A stretch of 64,000 nt of DNA from Bacteroides sp. (GCF_030151085.1 NZ_JASLER010000070.1:21554-85553), one strand, 5' to 3'. Positions 42,070 to 51,930 are shown, numbered from the stretch's first letter. Program-made: numbers and translations. Notes: a model not told the origin generated them from the sequence alone.

Positions 42070-44862
42070 ATGAAAAGACATCTGTTATTGATGTACTTTA
42101 TGACTCTGTTCACTTGGGGTGCAATTTATGCTTCACCGTATAACATTGCGCCTCAAAGTCGTGTGTCAGCTTCTTCTGTATTGAATGAATCATACGAAGC
42201 GGCTAATGTAACCGATCAGGTTATTCGCATTGCGGGTAAAGGCGAATGGGCATCAAAAAGTACAATGACTTTCTGGGGACAAATAGATTATCCTTGGATA
42301 CAGTTAGATTGGGAGAAACCGGTATGTATCAATAAAGTGGTATTGTATGACCGTCCCGATAAGAATACGCATGTAGCAGGAGGTATCTTGCACTTCAGTG
42401 ACGGGAGTTTTGTCAATGTATGGCAGATTTCTAATGATGGTAGTCCAAAGGTGGTGGAGTTTCCGGCACGAAAGACTAAGTGGGTGCGTTTTGAGGTGAC
42501 TGATGGTGATGGTGTTAGTCTTGGGCTATCCGAAATAGAGGTTCTTCCTGCTCCTGAAGATTATACTGATTATGTTTCGTGGGTTGATCCTTATATAGAA
42601 TCTGCCAGAGGACGTTACTTTTTTTTTATAACCGGTAATCAGCCTTTTGGTATGATAGGTGCCGCTCCCTTGACTCGGAACAAGAACCAGTATGGGGGTG
42701 GCTATAATTACAACTCAACGGATATACTTGGTTTCCCTCAGATACATTGTTGGATGTTGTCAGGATTGACACTGATGCCCACTACGGGTACGGTGAACCC
42801 TACTCAAGGTGAACAAAGCTGGAAATCACCATTTACTCATGAAGGCGAAATTGTACAGCCGGGTTATCATCGTCTCTATCTGGAGAAATACAATACTTGG
42901 GTGGAACAAACAGCTACGGATAGAGTCAGCTTCTACAAGTTGACTTATACAGAAGATGCTTCGGCAAATATTCTGCTTAATTTGGGTGGATATGTAGCTA
43001 CCTCGACTATGGTCAACGCACATGTACAAAAGGTGGGTAATGATGAACTGACTGGCTATTTTGATACAAAAGGCCGTTTGTGGGGAGGTCCTGATATGGT
43101 AAGGATATTCTTTGTGGTCCGTTTCGATAAACCTTTCAATTCTTTGGATGGTTGGGTGGATAAGAACTATCTTTCTGGCATAGACACATTGCAAGGTACT
43201 ACGGAAAGTACACCACGCGAAAGCTCCGGTTGGACTTACCACGATGCACCTACCTCAGGAGTCAGTGCCTGCTATGAAGTGCAACGCGGAGAGCAGATTC
43301 AACTGAAGATGGCCATTTCATATGTAAGCATAGCCAATGCAAAAGAAAATTTGGAAAAAGATTGCAGCCATTGGGATTTTGCTAAAGTACGCAAAGCCTC
43401 GCAAGACGAGTGGAATCAATGGTTAGGAAAGATTGACGTCAAAGGAGGAACGGATGCACAACACGTTAAGTTATACACTGACTTGTGGCATACTCTGTTG
43501 GGACGTCATAAAATAGATGATTCTAATGGTGAATATCCTGATTATACTCAAGGAGGAATCCGTCAAGGTACACATGTACTCAATGCCAACCGACAAATCA
43601 AGCAACTGAAAAAGGATAGTTCGGGAAATTCATTACATCACATGTACAACTCCGATGCGCTTTGGTTGTCTCAATGGAACTTGAATACATTGTGGGGGCT
43701 TGCTTATCCGTCGGTCTTGGATGATTTTGCAGCTTCGCTCATTCAGTATAGCGTCAACGGTGATTTGCTCCCACGTGGACCTTGTGCAGGAGGATATTCA
43801 TATATTATGACTGGTTGCCCTGCCACCTCTTTGATTACGAGTGCCTATCAACGGGGTATTACCCGAAAGTGGTCGCCAGTTGTAGGCTACCGAGCAATGA
43901 AAAGGAATCATGCCAAAGGAGGTATGCTTGCTTTGGATATGGACAAAGAGTTGGATTTTTATACCGAGCGTGGATATTGTCCTGAAAGTGCGGGTCTCAC
44001 TATTCAATGGGCTTTTGAGGATTGGGCTTTGGCAGAAATGGCTTGCAAGATGGGGAAGCTTAGTGACTATGCTTACTTCCATCGGCGTTCAATGGGTTGG
44101 CCGGCATCTTTCCATAAAGGCTTGAAGTTGATTCTTCCACGTAAGGCAGATGGCGGTTGGTTGCATACTGACCCGAAAGACGGATGGGGGTATGTAGAGG
44201 CCAATGCTTGGCAAGCTACCTTTGGTTTATCACACGACATACCGGGATTATCAAAGCAGATGGGAGGCAACGATAGTTTATGCGCCTTGTTGAATCATGC
44301 TTTTGAGGAGGCAACGTCTACTGACTTTGTTTTTGGCTATGGTGGTGGCTATGTGAGTTACGCCAATCAGCCGGGCTGTTCCAATGCACATGTCTTTGCT
44401 CATGTTGGCAAACCTTGGTTAACCCAGTATTGGGTACGTCGGGTGAAGGAACAGGCACATGGTGCCATCACTCCCGATAAAGGATATGGAGGACATGATG
44501 AAGACCAGGGACAGATGGGAGGTATCAGTACGCTTATGGCAATCGGACTTTTCAGTTTGGATGGTGGGTCGAGGCAAAACCCTGCTTATGATATAACCAG
44601 CCCGGTATTCGAAGAAGTTACCATCAAACTTGATGCTGACTATTATAATGGTAAAGAATTCAAGATAAAAACTTATAATAACTCAAAGGAGAATTGCTAC
44701 ATACAACGTGCCCGTTTGAACGGTAAAGAATATAATTCCTATCAGCTTCTCCATTCTACCTTTATACAGGGAGGCTTGCTTGAGTTATGGTTGGGGGATA
44801 CTCCTAACGAAAGTTGGGGAACTATTATTCCCATAACCTCTATCAATAAGAGTAGTCGCTGA
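42070..44862 (+). CDS. GH92-family alpha-mannosidase with N-terminal carbohydrate-binding-like domain, divergent active-site loop
   Basis: I chose the ATG at 42070 (930 residues) over a TTG two codons upstream. A signal peptide ends near AIYASP. A discoidin-like beta-sandwich (about 30-160; NIAPQSRVSASSVLNESYEAANVTD) precedes the GH92 domain (WVDPYIESARGRYFFFITGNQPFGMIGAAP onward). The general-acid motif is kept as YVEANAWQ (E710). However, the family segment GNEPxHH reads NQPGCSNAH here, and the Asp motif reads HDEDQGQM. This points to the same chemistry with a different leaving-sugar pocket from the GH92 at 37425. It is the last gene of the GH92-GH95-GH92 set, with a hairpin at 44880-44926 after the stop. 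Confidence 0.88.
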   Translation: MKRHLLLMYFMTLFTWGAIYASPYNIAPQSRVSASSVLNESYEAANVTDQVIRIAGKGEWASKSTMTFWGQIDYPWIQLDWEKPVCINKVVLYDRPDKNTHVAGGILHFSDGSFVNVWQISNDGSPKVVEFPARKTKWVRFEVTDGDGVSLGLSEIEVLPAPEDYTDYVSWVDPYIESARGRYFFFITGNQPFGMIGAAPLTRNKNQYGGGYNYNSTDILGFPQIHCWMLSGLTLMPTTGTVNPTQGEQSWKSPFTHEGEIVQPGYHRLYLEKYNTWVEQTATDRVSFYKLTYTEDASANILLNLGGYVATSTMVNAHVQKVGNDELTGYFDTKGRLWGGPDMVRIFFVVRFDKPFNSLDGWVDKNYLSGIDTLQGTTESTPRESSGWTYHDAPTSGVSACYEVQRGEQIQLKMAISYVSIANAKENLEKDCSHWDFAKVRKASQDEWNQWLGKIDVKGGTDAQHVKLYTDLWHTLLGRHKIDDSNGEYPDYTQGGIRQGTHVLNANRQIKQLKKDSSGNSLHHMYNSDALWLSQWNLNTLWGLAYPSVLDDFAASLIQYSVNGDLLPRGPCAGGYSYIMTGCPATSLITSAYQRGITRKWSPVVGYRAMKRNHAKGGMLALDMDKELDFYTERGYCPESAGLTIQWAFEDWALAEMACKMGKLSDYAYFHRRSMGWPASFHKGLKLILPRKADGGWLHTDPKDGWGYVEANAWQATFGLSHDIPGLSKQMGGNDSLCALLNHAFEEATSTDFVFGYGGGYVSYANQPGCSNAHVFAHVGKPWLTQYWVRRVKEQAHGAITPDKGYGGHDEDQGQMGGISTLMAIGLFSLDGGSRQNPAYDITSPVFEEVTIKLDADYYNGKEFKIKTYNNSKENCYIQRARLNGKEYNSYQLLHSTFIQGGLLELWLGDTPNESWGTIIPITSINKSSR

Positions 44863-44879
44863 ACACACTATTACCTTCA

Positions 44880-44926
44880 ATGCACAAGATGGCATCTTAT
44901 GTAGCTCAAGATGGCATCTTGTGCAT
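44880..44926. repeat. Stable hairpin made of two AAGATGGCATCTT copies
   Basis: Arms 44880-44898 and 44908-44926 pair over 19 bases with one mismatch. Each arm contains the near-palindrome AAGATGGCATCTT. No T-run follows on either strand, so it is at best a weak terminator or an mRNA-stabilising 3' end for the GH92 operon. Confidence 0.65.
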
Positions 44927-45032
44927 CCTTTCCCGTAGTCCTTCTCTTGAGCGGGAGTAATGATAGGGACGAAACGACTTACTGTTTCAACCGTAAAAGT
45001 AAGATTATCCATATCCTAAGTGTTTTTTTCTA

Positions 45033-45063
45033 TTTCCCGGCACCTTGAATCAGCTTAACTTTG
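45033..45063 (+). promoter_or_regulatory. Promoter of the MFS transporter operon
   Basis: TTTC (45033-45036), a 19-base spacer, and TAACTTTG (45056-45063). This is one mismatch from the Bacteroides consensus, and it lies 25 bases before the ATG at 45089. Confidence 0.65.
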
Positions 45064-45088
45064 CATCATAATTAATACCAATACTATA

Positions 45089-46474
45089 ATGAAGAACCAA
45101 TCTAATTCTTACTTATTTTTGATCGCTTTAATATCTGCCATGGGTGGCTTTCTATTCGGATATGACTGGGTAGTAATAGGTGGAGCGAAACCTTTCTATG
45201 AACAATATTTCCAGATTGCAGATAGTCCTGTTATGCAAGGGTGGGCCATGAGCAGTGCTTTGGTGGGATGTTTGGTGGGTGCATTGAGCGCCGGTAAACT
45301 GAGCGACCGACTGGGACGCAAACCTATCCTTATACTGGCTGCCGGACTCTTTATCTGTACCGCTATCGGCACCGGAGCCGTACACTCTTTCACCTTGTTT
45401 AATGTATTCCGTCTGGTAGGCGGCTTCGCCATCGGTATTGCTTCCAGTCTTTCACCGATGTATATAGCCGAAATTGCTCCGGCGCATCTGCGAGGACGTT
45501 TTGTTTCTATCAATCAGTTGACTATTGTATTAGGTATCCTTGCTTCGCAGATTGTGAACTGGCAGATTGCCGAACCTGTAGCAATGGGTGCCACACACGA
45601 CATGATTCGTGAGTCATGGAACGGACAGACAGGATGGAGATGGATGTTTTGGGCAATGACTGTGCCTGCCGCACTATTCTTCATGTTTAGTTTTATATTA
45701 CCCGAAAGCCCTCGTTGGTTGGCATCTTCCGGACGTAGCGAAGCGGCATTGAAGGTATTTACCCGCATTGGCGGCGGCGATTATGCCCGTCGTGAACTGG
45801 ATGCTATTCAGGCAAGTTCTTCTGGCAAAGATCAGCAGGGAGGTTTCAAACAATTGCTTCGCCCTGCTATGTACAAGGTACTTACCATCGGCATCGTGAT
45901 GGCTGTTCTTCAGCAATGGTGCGGTATCAATGTCATTTTCAACTATGCACAGGAAATATTTATGGCTGCCGGATATGGTGTGTCGGACGTATTGATGAAT
46001 ATTGTGGTGACGGGCATCACCAATGTAATCTTTACAGTACTTGCTATGTTCGTGGTAGACCGTTGGGGACGCAAGGCGCTGACGTTAATCGGCTCTTTCG
46101 GCCTGGCTATCATTTATACCTTTATGGGAGCCGCTTACTACTTCCATATCACCGGAATGGTGCTGCTTGTTATTGTTGTAATGGCCATTGCCTGTTACGC
46201 CATGACATTGGCAACTGCCATGTGGGTAATTATCTCCGAAATCTTCCCCAATCGAATCCGGGGTGTGGCTATGTCAGTTTGTACTTTCGCTTTGTGGGCG
46301 GCTTGCTTTATACTTACCTATAGTTTCCCGGTGTTGAATAATACGTTGGGAGCTGCCGGTACCTTCTGGCTCTATGGTGTCATTTGTTTGGCGGGTGGTG
46401 TGTTCGTAGTGTTCTACTTGCCCGAAACCAAAGGAAAGAGTCTCGAAGAGATTGAGAAAGAATTGGTGAAATAG
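45089..46474 (+). CDS. MFS sugar-porter (sugar:H+ symporter type)
   Basis: The 461-residue inner-membrane protein has about 12 transmembrane helices and the sugar-porter signatures. These are GFLFGYDWVVIGG in helix 1, GKLSDRLGRKP between helices 2 and 3, YIAEIAPAHLRGR after helix 4, PESPRWLASSGR before the central loop, QQWCGINVIFNY in helix 7, DRWGRKAL in the second half and YLPETKGKSLEEIE at the end. It resembles XylE-like monosaccharide importers; the sugar is not certain. It is the first gene of a transcript with DUF5107-TPR (38 bases downstream) and GH97, so it probably brings in monosaccharides freed in the periplasm by the PUL B enzymes. Confidence 0.94.
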   Translation: MKNQSNSYLFLIALISAMGGFLFGYDWVVIGGAKPFYEQYFQIADSPVMQGWAMSSALVGCLVGALSAGKLSDRLGRKPILILAAGLFICTAIGTGAVHSFTLFNVFRLVGGFAIGIASSLSPMYIAEIAPAHLRGRFVSINQLTIVLGILASQIVNWQIAEPVAMGATHDMIRESWNGQTGWRWMFWAMTVPAALFFMFSFILPESPRWLASSGRSEAALKVFTRIGGGDYARRELDAIQASSSGKDQQGGFKQLLRPAMYKVLTIGIVMAVLQQWCGINVIFNYAQEIFMAAGYGVSDVLMNIVVTGITNVIFTVLAMFVVDRWGRKALTLIGSFGLAIIYTFMGAAYYFHITGMVLLVIVVMAIACYAMTLATAMWVIISEIFPNRIRGVAMSVCTFALWAACFILTYSFPVLNNTLGAAGTFWLYGVICLAGGVFVVFYLPETKGKSLEEIEKELVK

Positions 46475-46511
46475 TAACTTCAAAACATAAATCAAAATAA
46501 AAATATATGTG

Positions 46512-49500
46512 ATGGAAAAGATAACTCAATATTTAATTCAAAGCACGGTACACACTAGCGAGGTGCGTGCTTGGGAAGAAGACATCTTGCTTCCCACCTA
46601 CGAAGCCGGACAAGAGGAAAAGAATCCTATATTCCTGGAAAAACGTGTCTACCAAGGTAGTAGCGGTTCAGTATATCCCTATCCGGTAGTGGAGAAGATC
46701 TCCGATAAGAAAGTAGACAAGAGCTATCATGCTCTTTTTATCGAGAACGAATACATCAAAGTAATGATATTACCCGAACTGGGCGGGCGCATTCACATGG
46801 CGTACGACAAGGTAAAGCAACGTCACTTTGTTTATTACAACCAAGTAGTGAAACCGGCTTTGGTAGGACTTACCGGCCCGTGGATTTCCGGTGGTATCGA
46901 ATTTAACTGGCCGCAGCACCATCGTCCATCTACCTTCCTCTCCACCGATTTCTCTATCGAAGAACATGCGGATGGTAGCAAGACTATCTGGTGCAATGAG
47001 GTAGAGCGTATGTTCCGCACCAAAGGCATGCAAGGATTCACCCTTTATCCGGGCAAGGCATACATCGAGATCAACGTGAAGATATACAACCGTACCTCTT
47101 TCCCGCAAACTTTCCTGTGGTGGGCCAATCCGGCGGTGGTGGTCAACGACCATTATCACTCGGTGTTTCCACCCGATGTGAATGCCGTATTCGACCATGG
47201 AAAACGCGATGTATCATCTTTCCCTATCGCTACGGGTGTTTATTACAAACAAGATTACTCTGCCGGAGTGGATATTTCGAAGTATAAAAATATCCCCGTG
47301 CCCACTTCCTACATGGCCATTAAGTCCAAATTCGACTTTGTAGGAGGCTATGAAGCCGATGTGAAAGGCGGTCTGCTGCACGTGGCCGACCATCATGTAT
47401 CGCCGGGTAAGAAACAATGGACTTGGGGCAACGGTGACTTCGGTCGTGCCTGGGACCGTAACTTGACGGACGAAGACGGACCTTATATCGAATTGATGAC
47501 CGGTATGTTCACCGATAATCAGCCCGACTTCTCATGGCTGCAACCCTATGAGGAAAAGTCTTGGGTGCAATACTTCATGCCCTACAGCGAAGTGGGTTAC
47601 GTGAAGAATGCAACCAAAGATGCCCTGCTCAATGTAGAATTGAAAGACGGCGAAGCCTCGCTGATACTTTACACCACAGGCGTAAACAAGGACGTCAATA
47701 TTGCGGTGAAAGCTGCTGATGGCACTTCCTTGTATAACCAAACCATTCAGATATCCCCCGATTCACCTTTCACCGCAACCTTTGCCGCCAAGGGACTCAA
47801 AGAAGAAGAACTGAGTGTAGAAGTAAGAGATTATAAAGGTGAACTGATGCTAGTTTACCAAGCTGATAAACCCGAAATCAAACCCGTACCCGACCCGGCT
47901 AAAGCTGCCAAAGATCCCAAAGACATTGCCTCTATCGAGCAACTCTTCCTCACAGGGCTTCACTTGGAGCAATACCGTCATGCCACTTACAATCCGATGG
48001 ACTACTATCAGGAAGCCCTTCGGCGCGAACCTGGCGATGTGCGTTGTAACAACGCTGTCGGCTTGATACTGATGCGCAAGGGACAATTTGCACAAGCTGA
48101 ACCCTACTTCCGCAAAGCCATAGAAACACTGACCGAGCGTAATCCCAATCCCTACGATGGTGAACCTTACTACAACCTGGGGGGATGCTGCAAGATGCAG
48201 GGCAAGTTGGATGACGCCTTCGACGCCTTCTTCAAATCGGCCTGGAATGCTGCCTTGCAAGATGCCGCTTATTATGCGTTGGCACAGATAGACACCCTAA
48301 AGGGACGCTATGCCAGTGCTTTGGACAAAGCAGACCGTTCGCTTATTCGCAACTGGCACAACCATAAAACACGACAACTAAAAGCCTCTCTGCTCCGCAA
48401 ACTGGGTCGCAAGGAAGAGGCACTGGCTCTAATTGAAGATTCATTGAAGATAGATCGCTTCAATATGGGCTGCCGCTTCGAACACTACCTGCTCACCGGC
48501 AGCAAGCAAGTACTGGCAGAAATGCAAAACATGATGCGCCATCGCTCGCACGATTACATAGAGTATGCGCTCGATTTTTCTGCTGCCGGACTATACGATG
48601 AGGCTATTGAGTTACTGCAAACCTATACGCAGGAAGGCGGAGCCGTTTATCCCATAGCTTATTATGCCCTCGGCTATTTCCATGCTTGTCAGGGAAAAGA
48701 GGAGCAAGCGTTGAAGTACTATCAGCAAGCAGAGCAAGAAGATCATTCCTATTGCTTCCCCAACCGCATCGAAGAAGTTTTGATTCTTCAAAGCGTCCTA
48801 CGTATCAATAAGGCGGGAGCGAAAGCCGCCTACTGTCTTGGAAACTTTTGGTATGCAGCCCGTCAGTATGACAATGCCCTGGCTTGTTGGGAAGCGTCAG
48901 CCGCTATCGACCCGACTTATCCGACAGTTTGGCGAAACCTTTCATTGGCTTACTATAACAAACAGAATGATAAGCAGAAAGCACTGATAGCATTGGAAAA
49001 AGCCTATCATCTCAATGAGCGTGATTCACGCATCCTGATGGAGTTGGATCAGCTATACAAACGCCTAGGCCGCTCTCACGAAGAACGCCTGGCTTTCCTC
49101 GAAGCCCATCCCGCCGAAACCGCAGAACGTGACGACCTTTCGATCGAGCGTATTACCCTTTATAACCAACTGGGACGCTATGCTGAAGCAAAAGAACTGA
49201 TCGCCGTCCGTAATTTCCATCCGTGGGAAGGTGGCGAGGGTAAGATTACCGGTCAATACACACTTTGCCGTGTGGAACTTGCCAAAATAGCCCTCAGTCA
49301 ACAGCTCTATGCCGATGCGCTAGCGCTTCTGAAGGAAACAGAAGCTTACCCTTATAACCTGGGTGAAGGCAAACTTGCCAATGCCGAAGAAAATGACATC
49401 TGGTACTATAAAGGAGAAGCCTATCGTGGGTTGGGCGATGAGGTTCAGGCAAAGGTCTGCTTTGAGCAAGCTACCGTTGGTTCTTCCGAGCCTCAACAAG

Positions 49501-49853
49501 CTTTCTTCTACAACGACCAGCAACCGGACAAGATATTTTATCAAGGACTGGCATGGCGGGCGCTGGGTATGGAAGACAAGGCACGCAGTTGCTTCAACAA
49601 ACTGATAAAGCATGGTGAAAAGCACTTGTTCGATGATTACCGTATTGATTACTTTGCCGTGTCATTGCCCGACCTGGCTATTTGGGAAGACGATTTGAAC
49701 AAACGCAATCGTATTCATTGCAACTACGTGATGGGCTTGGGGTATCTTGGACTAAACGAATGGCAACAAGCCACTACTTTCCTCGATGAAGTTAGAAAGC
49801 TCGATGTAAATCATCAGGGTGGACAGATACATCGTAACATGGTTACTATATAG
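46512..49853 (+). CDS. Cytoplasmic DUF5107 - TPR protein
   Basis: The 1113-residue protein starts at the ATG at 46512 (a GTG one codon earlier is less likely). It has no signal peptide or membrane helix, so it should be cytoplasmic. Residues about 15-330 are DUF5107, a beta-sandwich resembling sugar-mutarotase-type folds: PELGGRIHMAYDKVKQRHFVYYN, WISGGIEFNWPQHHRPSTF and WWANPAVVVNDHYHSVFPPD. After a linker (PVPDPAKAAKDPKD), residues about 480-1113 are tandem tetratricopeptide repeats. Bacteroides PULs often carry this family beside sugar transporters. A catalytic role on an imported sugar is possible, but I know of no proven activity for it. GH97 follows after 14 bases. Confidence 0.88.
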   Translation: MEKITQYLIQSTVHTSEVRAWEEDILLPTYEAGQEEKNPIFLEKRVYQGSSGSVYPYPVVEKISDKKVDKSYHALFIENEYIKVMILPELGGRIHMAYDKVKQRHFVYYNQVVKPALVGLTGPWISGGIEFNWPQHHRPSTFLSTDFSIEEHADGSKTIWCNEVERMFRTKGMQGFTLYPGKAYIEINVKIYNRTSFPQTFLWWANPAVVVNDHYHSVFPPDVNAVFDHGKRDVSSFPIATGVYYKQDYSAGVDISKYKNIPVPTSYMAIKSKFDFVGGYEADVKGGLLHVADHHVSPGKKQWTWGNGDFGRAWDRNLTDEDGPYIELMTGMFTDNQPDFSWLQPYEEKSWVQYFMPYSEVGYVKNATKDALLNVELKDGEASLILYTTGVNKDVNIAVKAADGTSLYNQTIQISPDSPFTATFAAKGLKEEELSVEVRDYKGELMLVYQADKPEIKPVPDPAKAAKDPKDIASIEQLFLTGLHLEQYRHATYNPMDYYQEALRREPGDVRCNNAVGLILMRKGQFAQAEPYFRKAIETLTERNPNPYDGEPYYNLGGCCKMQGKLDDAFDAFFKSAWNAALQDAAYYALAQIDTLKGRYASALDKADRSLIRNWHNHKTRQLKASLLRKLGRKEEALALIEDSLKIDRFNMGCRFEHYLLTGSKQVLAEMQNMMRHRSHDYIEYALDFSAAGLYDEAIELLQTYTQEGGAVYPIAYYALGYFHACQGKEEQALKYYQQAEQEDHSYCFPNRIEEVLILQSVLRINKAGAKAAYCLGNFWYAARQYDNALACWEASAAIDPTYPTVWRNLSLAYYNKQNDKQKALIALEKAYHLNERDSRILMELDQLYKRLGRSHEERLAFLEAHPAETAERDDLSIERITLYNQLGRYAEAKELIAVRNFHPWEGGEGKITGQYTLCRVELAKIALSQQLYADALALLKETEAYPYNLGEGKLANAEENDIWYYKGEAYRGLGDEVQAKVCFEQATVGSSEPQQAFFYNDQQPDKIFYQGLAWRALGMEDKARSCFNKLIKHGEKHLFDDYRIDYFAVSLPDLAIWEDDLNKRNRIHCNYVMGLGYLGLNEWQQATTFLDEVRKLDVNHQGGQIHRNMVTI

Positions 49854-49867
49854 AACTATAAAAAAAA

Positions 49868-51862
49868 ATGATCCGTATGAATAGAATTAAAATATACTTT
49901 ATAGGATTGGCTCTTGGCCTGTGCATGACTGCACAGGCTCAGGAAGCCTCTGTTTATCAACTGACTTCTCCCGATAAGCAATTGACATTGAAGATAGACA
50001 ATGGACAAACTCTGTGTTATTCCTTGCAAGAAGCGAATCGCCAGCTGATTTATCCTTCAGCTATCTCGCTGAAGATGAATGACGGCACGGTTTGGGGCAA
50101 GAATGGCGAAGTCATTGGCAGTTCATTGACCGAGACCAATGAGAAAGTATTTCCTGTAGCCGGCAATCACCGTGAACTGACCAACCATTACAATGAACTT
50201 TCTCTGAAATTCAAGGATGGCTATTCCGTCATCTTCCGTCTGTACAACGAAGGTATGGCATACCGATTCTGTGGTAACCTTCCAGCACAGGATTCATTAG
50301 TTATCGCCCACGAAGAAGCTACTTTCAATTTGGCAGATAATCCGTCTGTGATCCTTCCTCAAACCGATAACTTCACAGCTTGGGAAGTGAGCAACGTGCT
50401 TTACCAAGGAGTATCCGACATTGAGGATAAGAAATACGGTTTGACACCGACCCTGTTTACCAATCCCAAGCATAATCTGCGCATTGTGGTTGCCGAATCC
50501 GACTTGAATAATTATCCGGGCATGTATCTCCGCAAAGAAGAAGGCACCATGAAAGGTTACTGGGCGCCTTATCCCAAGAAGATAGAAATGGGTAGTTGGG
50601 GGAACTTCATCACTGTAGTGAAGGAGCGTGAGAACTATCTTGCCCGTACGGCTGGCAATCATGCTTTCCCGTGGCGCATTGCCATCGTGGCGAAAGATGA
50701 CAAAGACTTGCTGGCAAATGAAATGATTTATCTCCTTGCCAAACCGCAACAGATAACCGATACCGATTGGATACGCCCCGGCAAGGCAACCTGGGAGTGG
50801 TGGCATTGCGCCATGCTCGAAAAAGCCCCGTTCCCGTCAGGACATACCAAGCTTTCCACCCAACTTTATAAATATTACATCGACTTTGCTTCCGAGAATA
50901 AAATTCCTTATCTGCTGGTAGACGCCGGATGGAGCAATGTTTTCAACCATGCTGACCTGAACAAGAACATCGATATCAAGGAAGTAATTCGTTATGGAAA
51001 TGAAAAGCAGGTAGGAGTATGGTTGTGGACAGTGGCCGCTACACTCATCCATAACCCGCATTGCTACCTTGATTCCATCAGCAAGTGGGGAGCGGCAGGA
51101 GTGAAGATTGATTTCTTCGATAGGGATGATGCCTTGATGATTCCCGAATATGAGAATTTGGCAAAGGCTTGCGCCGAACGTCGCCTGATGGTAGACTTCC
51201 ACGGTTGCAGCAAACCCACCGGACTCCACCGGGCTTATCCTAACGTACTTTCTTACGAAGCCATGCGCTGTGGTGAATGCTTTAAGTGGGATACCAGTTC
51301 TAATCCTGATTATCAGTTGCAATGTATCTTTGCCCGCATGCTAGGTGGAGGCATTGACTACACGCCGGGTTCCATGCGTAATTGTACGCTTGAAAAGTTT
51401 AAGCCTGTAGACCCAGGTCTACCTAGTTCGCTGGGTACACGGGCCCACGAAATGGCTATGTTTGTCGTACTTTCGGCTCCATTTGCCAGTCTTTGCGATT
51501 CTCCCGATGCTTATCGCAAATATCCCGATATATTGAAGTTCCTGGCCGAAGTGCCTACTTCATGGGACAAGACCATACCGCTGAAAGCCCGGGTAGGTGA
51601 ATATGCAGTAGTAGCTAAACAAAAAGGTGACACTTGGTATGTAGGTGGTCTGAATGCTTGGGGCGTTCGCGATGTAACATTCGCATGTTCCTTTCTTCAA
51701 CCGGGAAAGAAATATGTAGCCGAAGTGTTCTGTGATAAAAAGGCAAGTAATAAGAATGCGAACCTGTATGAGCGTAAGACTATAGAAATTGGACCGGATA
51801 GAATCCTGGAAATGAATATGGCTTCAGGAGGAGGATTCGTTCTGGTTATCAGCGAACAATAA
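49868..51862 (+). CDS. GH97 alpha-galactosidase (retaining type)
   Basis: The 664-residue secreted enzyme has a signal peptide ending near MTAQAQ. The GH97 N-terminal beta-super-sandwich (LTSPDKQLTLKI, MAYRFCGNLP) is followed by a (beta/alpha)8 barrel beginning near GKATWEWWHCAML. Two residues stand out: D415 in GVKIDFFDRDD and E470 in RCGECFKW. By number and context they coincide with the nucleophile (Asp415) and, as I recall, the acid/base (Glu470) of the retaining alpha-galactosidase BtGal97a. Inverting GH97 alpha-glucosidases such as SusB use different Glu residues. So alpha-galactosidase is the likely activity, releasing galactose in the periplasm. It ends a transcript with the MFS and DUF5107 genes. 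Confidence 0.92.
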   Translation: MIRMNRIKIYFIGLALGLCMTAQAQEASVYQLTSPDKQLTLKIDNGQTLCYSLQEANRQLIYPSAISLKMNDGTVWGKNGEVIGSSLTETNEKVFPVAGNHRELTNHYNELSLKFKDGYSVIFRLYNEGMAYRFCGNLPAQDSLVIAHEEATFNLADNPSVILPQTDNFTAWEVSNVLYQGVSDIEDKKYGLTPTLFTNPKHNLRIVVAESDLNNYPGMYLRKEEGTMKGYWAPYPKKIEMGSWGNFITVVKERENYLARTAGNHAFPWRIAIVAKDDKDLLANEMIYLLAKPQQITDTDWIRPGKATWEWWHCAMLEKAPFPSGHTKLSTQLYKYYIDFASENKIPYLLVDAGWSNVFNHADLNKNIDIKEVIRYGNEKQVGVWLWTVAATLIHNPHCYLDSISKWGAAGVKIDFFDRDDALMIPEYENLAKACAERRLMVDFHGCSKPTGLHRAYPNVLSYEAMRCGECFKWDTSSNPDYQLQCIFARMLGGGIDYTPGSMRNCTLEKFKPVDPGLPSSLGTRAHEMAMFVVLSAPFASLCDSPDAYRKYPDILKFLAEVPTSWDKTIPLKARVGEYAVVAKQKGDTWYVGGLNAWGVRDVTFACSFLQPGKKYVAEVFCDKKASNKNANLYERKTIEIGPDRILEMNMASGGGFVLVISEQ

Positions 51863-51887
51863 GCTTGTTACAACAGGCTTGTCTTCT

Positions 51888-51930
51888 ATCTTTCCGACTA
51901 TTTTAGTGAATAGCCGGAAAGATTCTTTTT
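51888..51930 (+). terminator. Terminator of the MFS-DUF5107-GH97 operon
   Basis: A 9-bp perfect stem (ATCTTTCCG, 51888-51896, with CGGAAAGAT, 51915-51923) has further inner pairing (CTATT with AATAG) and is followed by a T-rich run. Confidence 0.8.
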
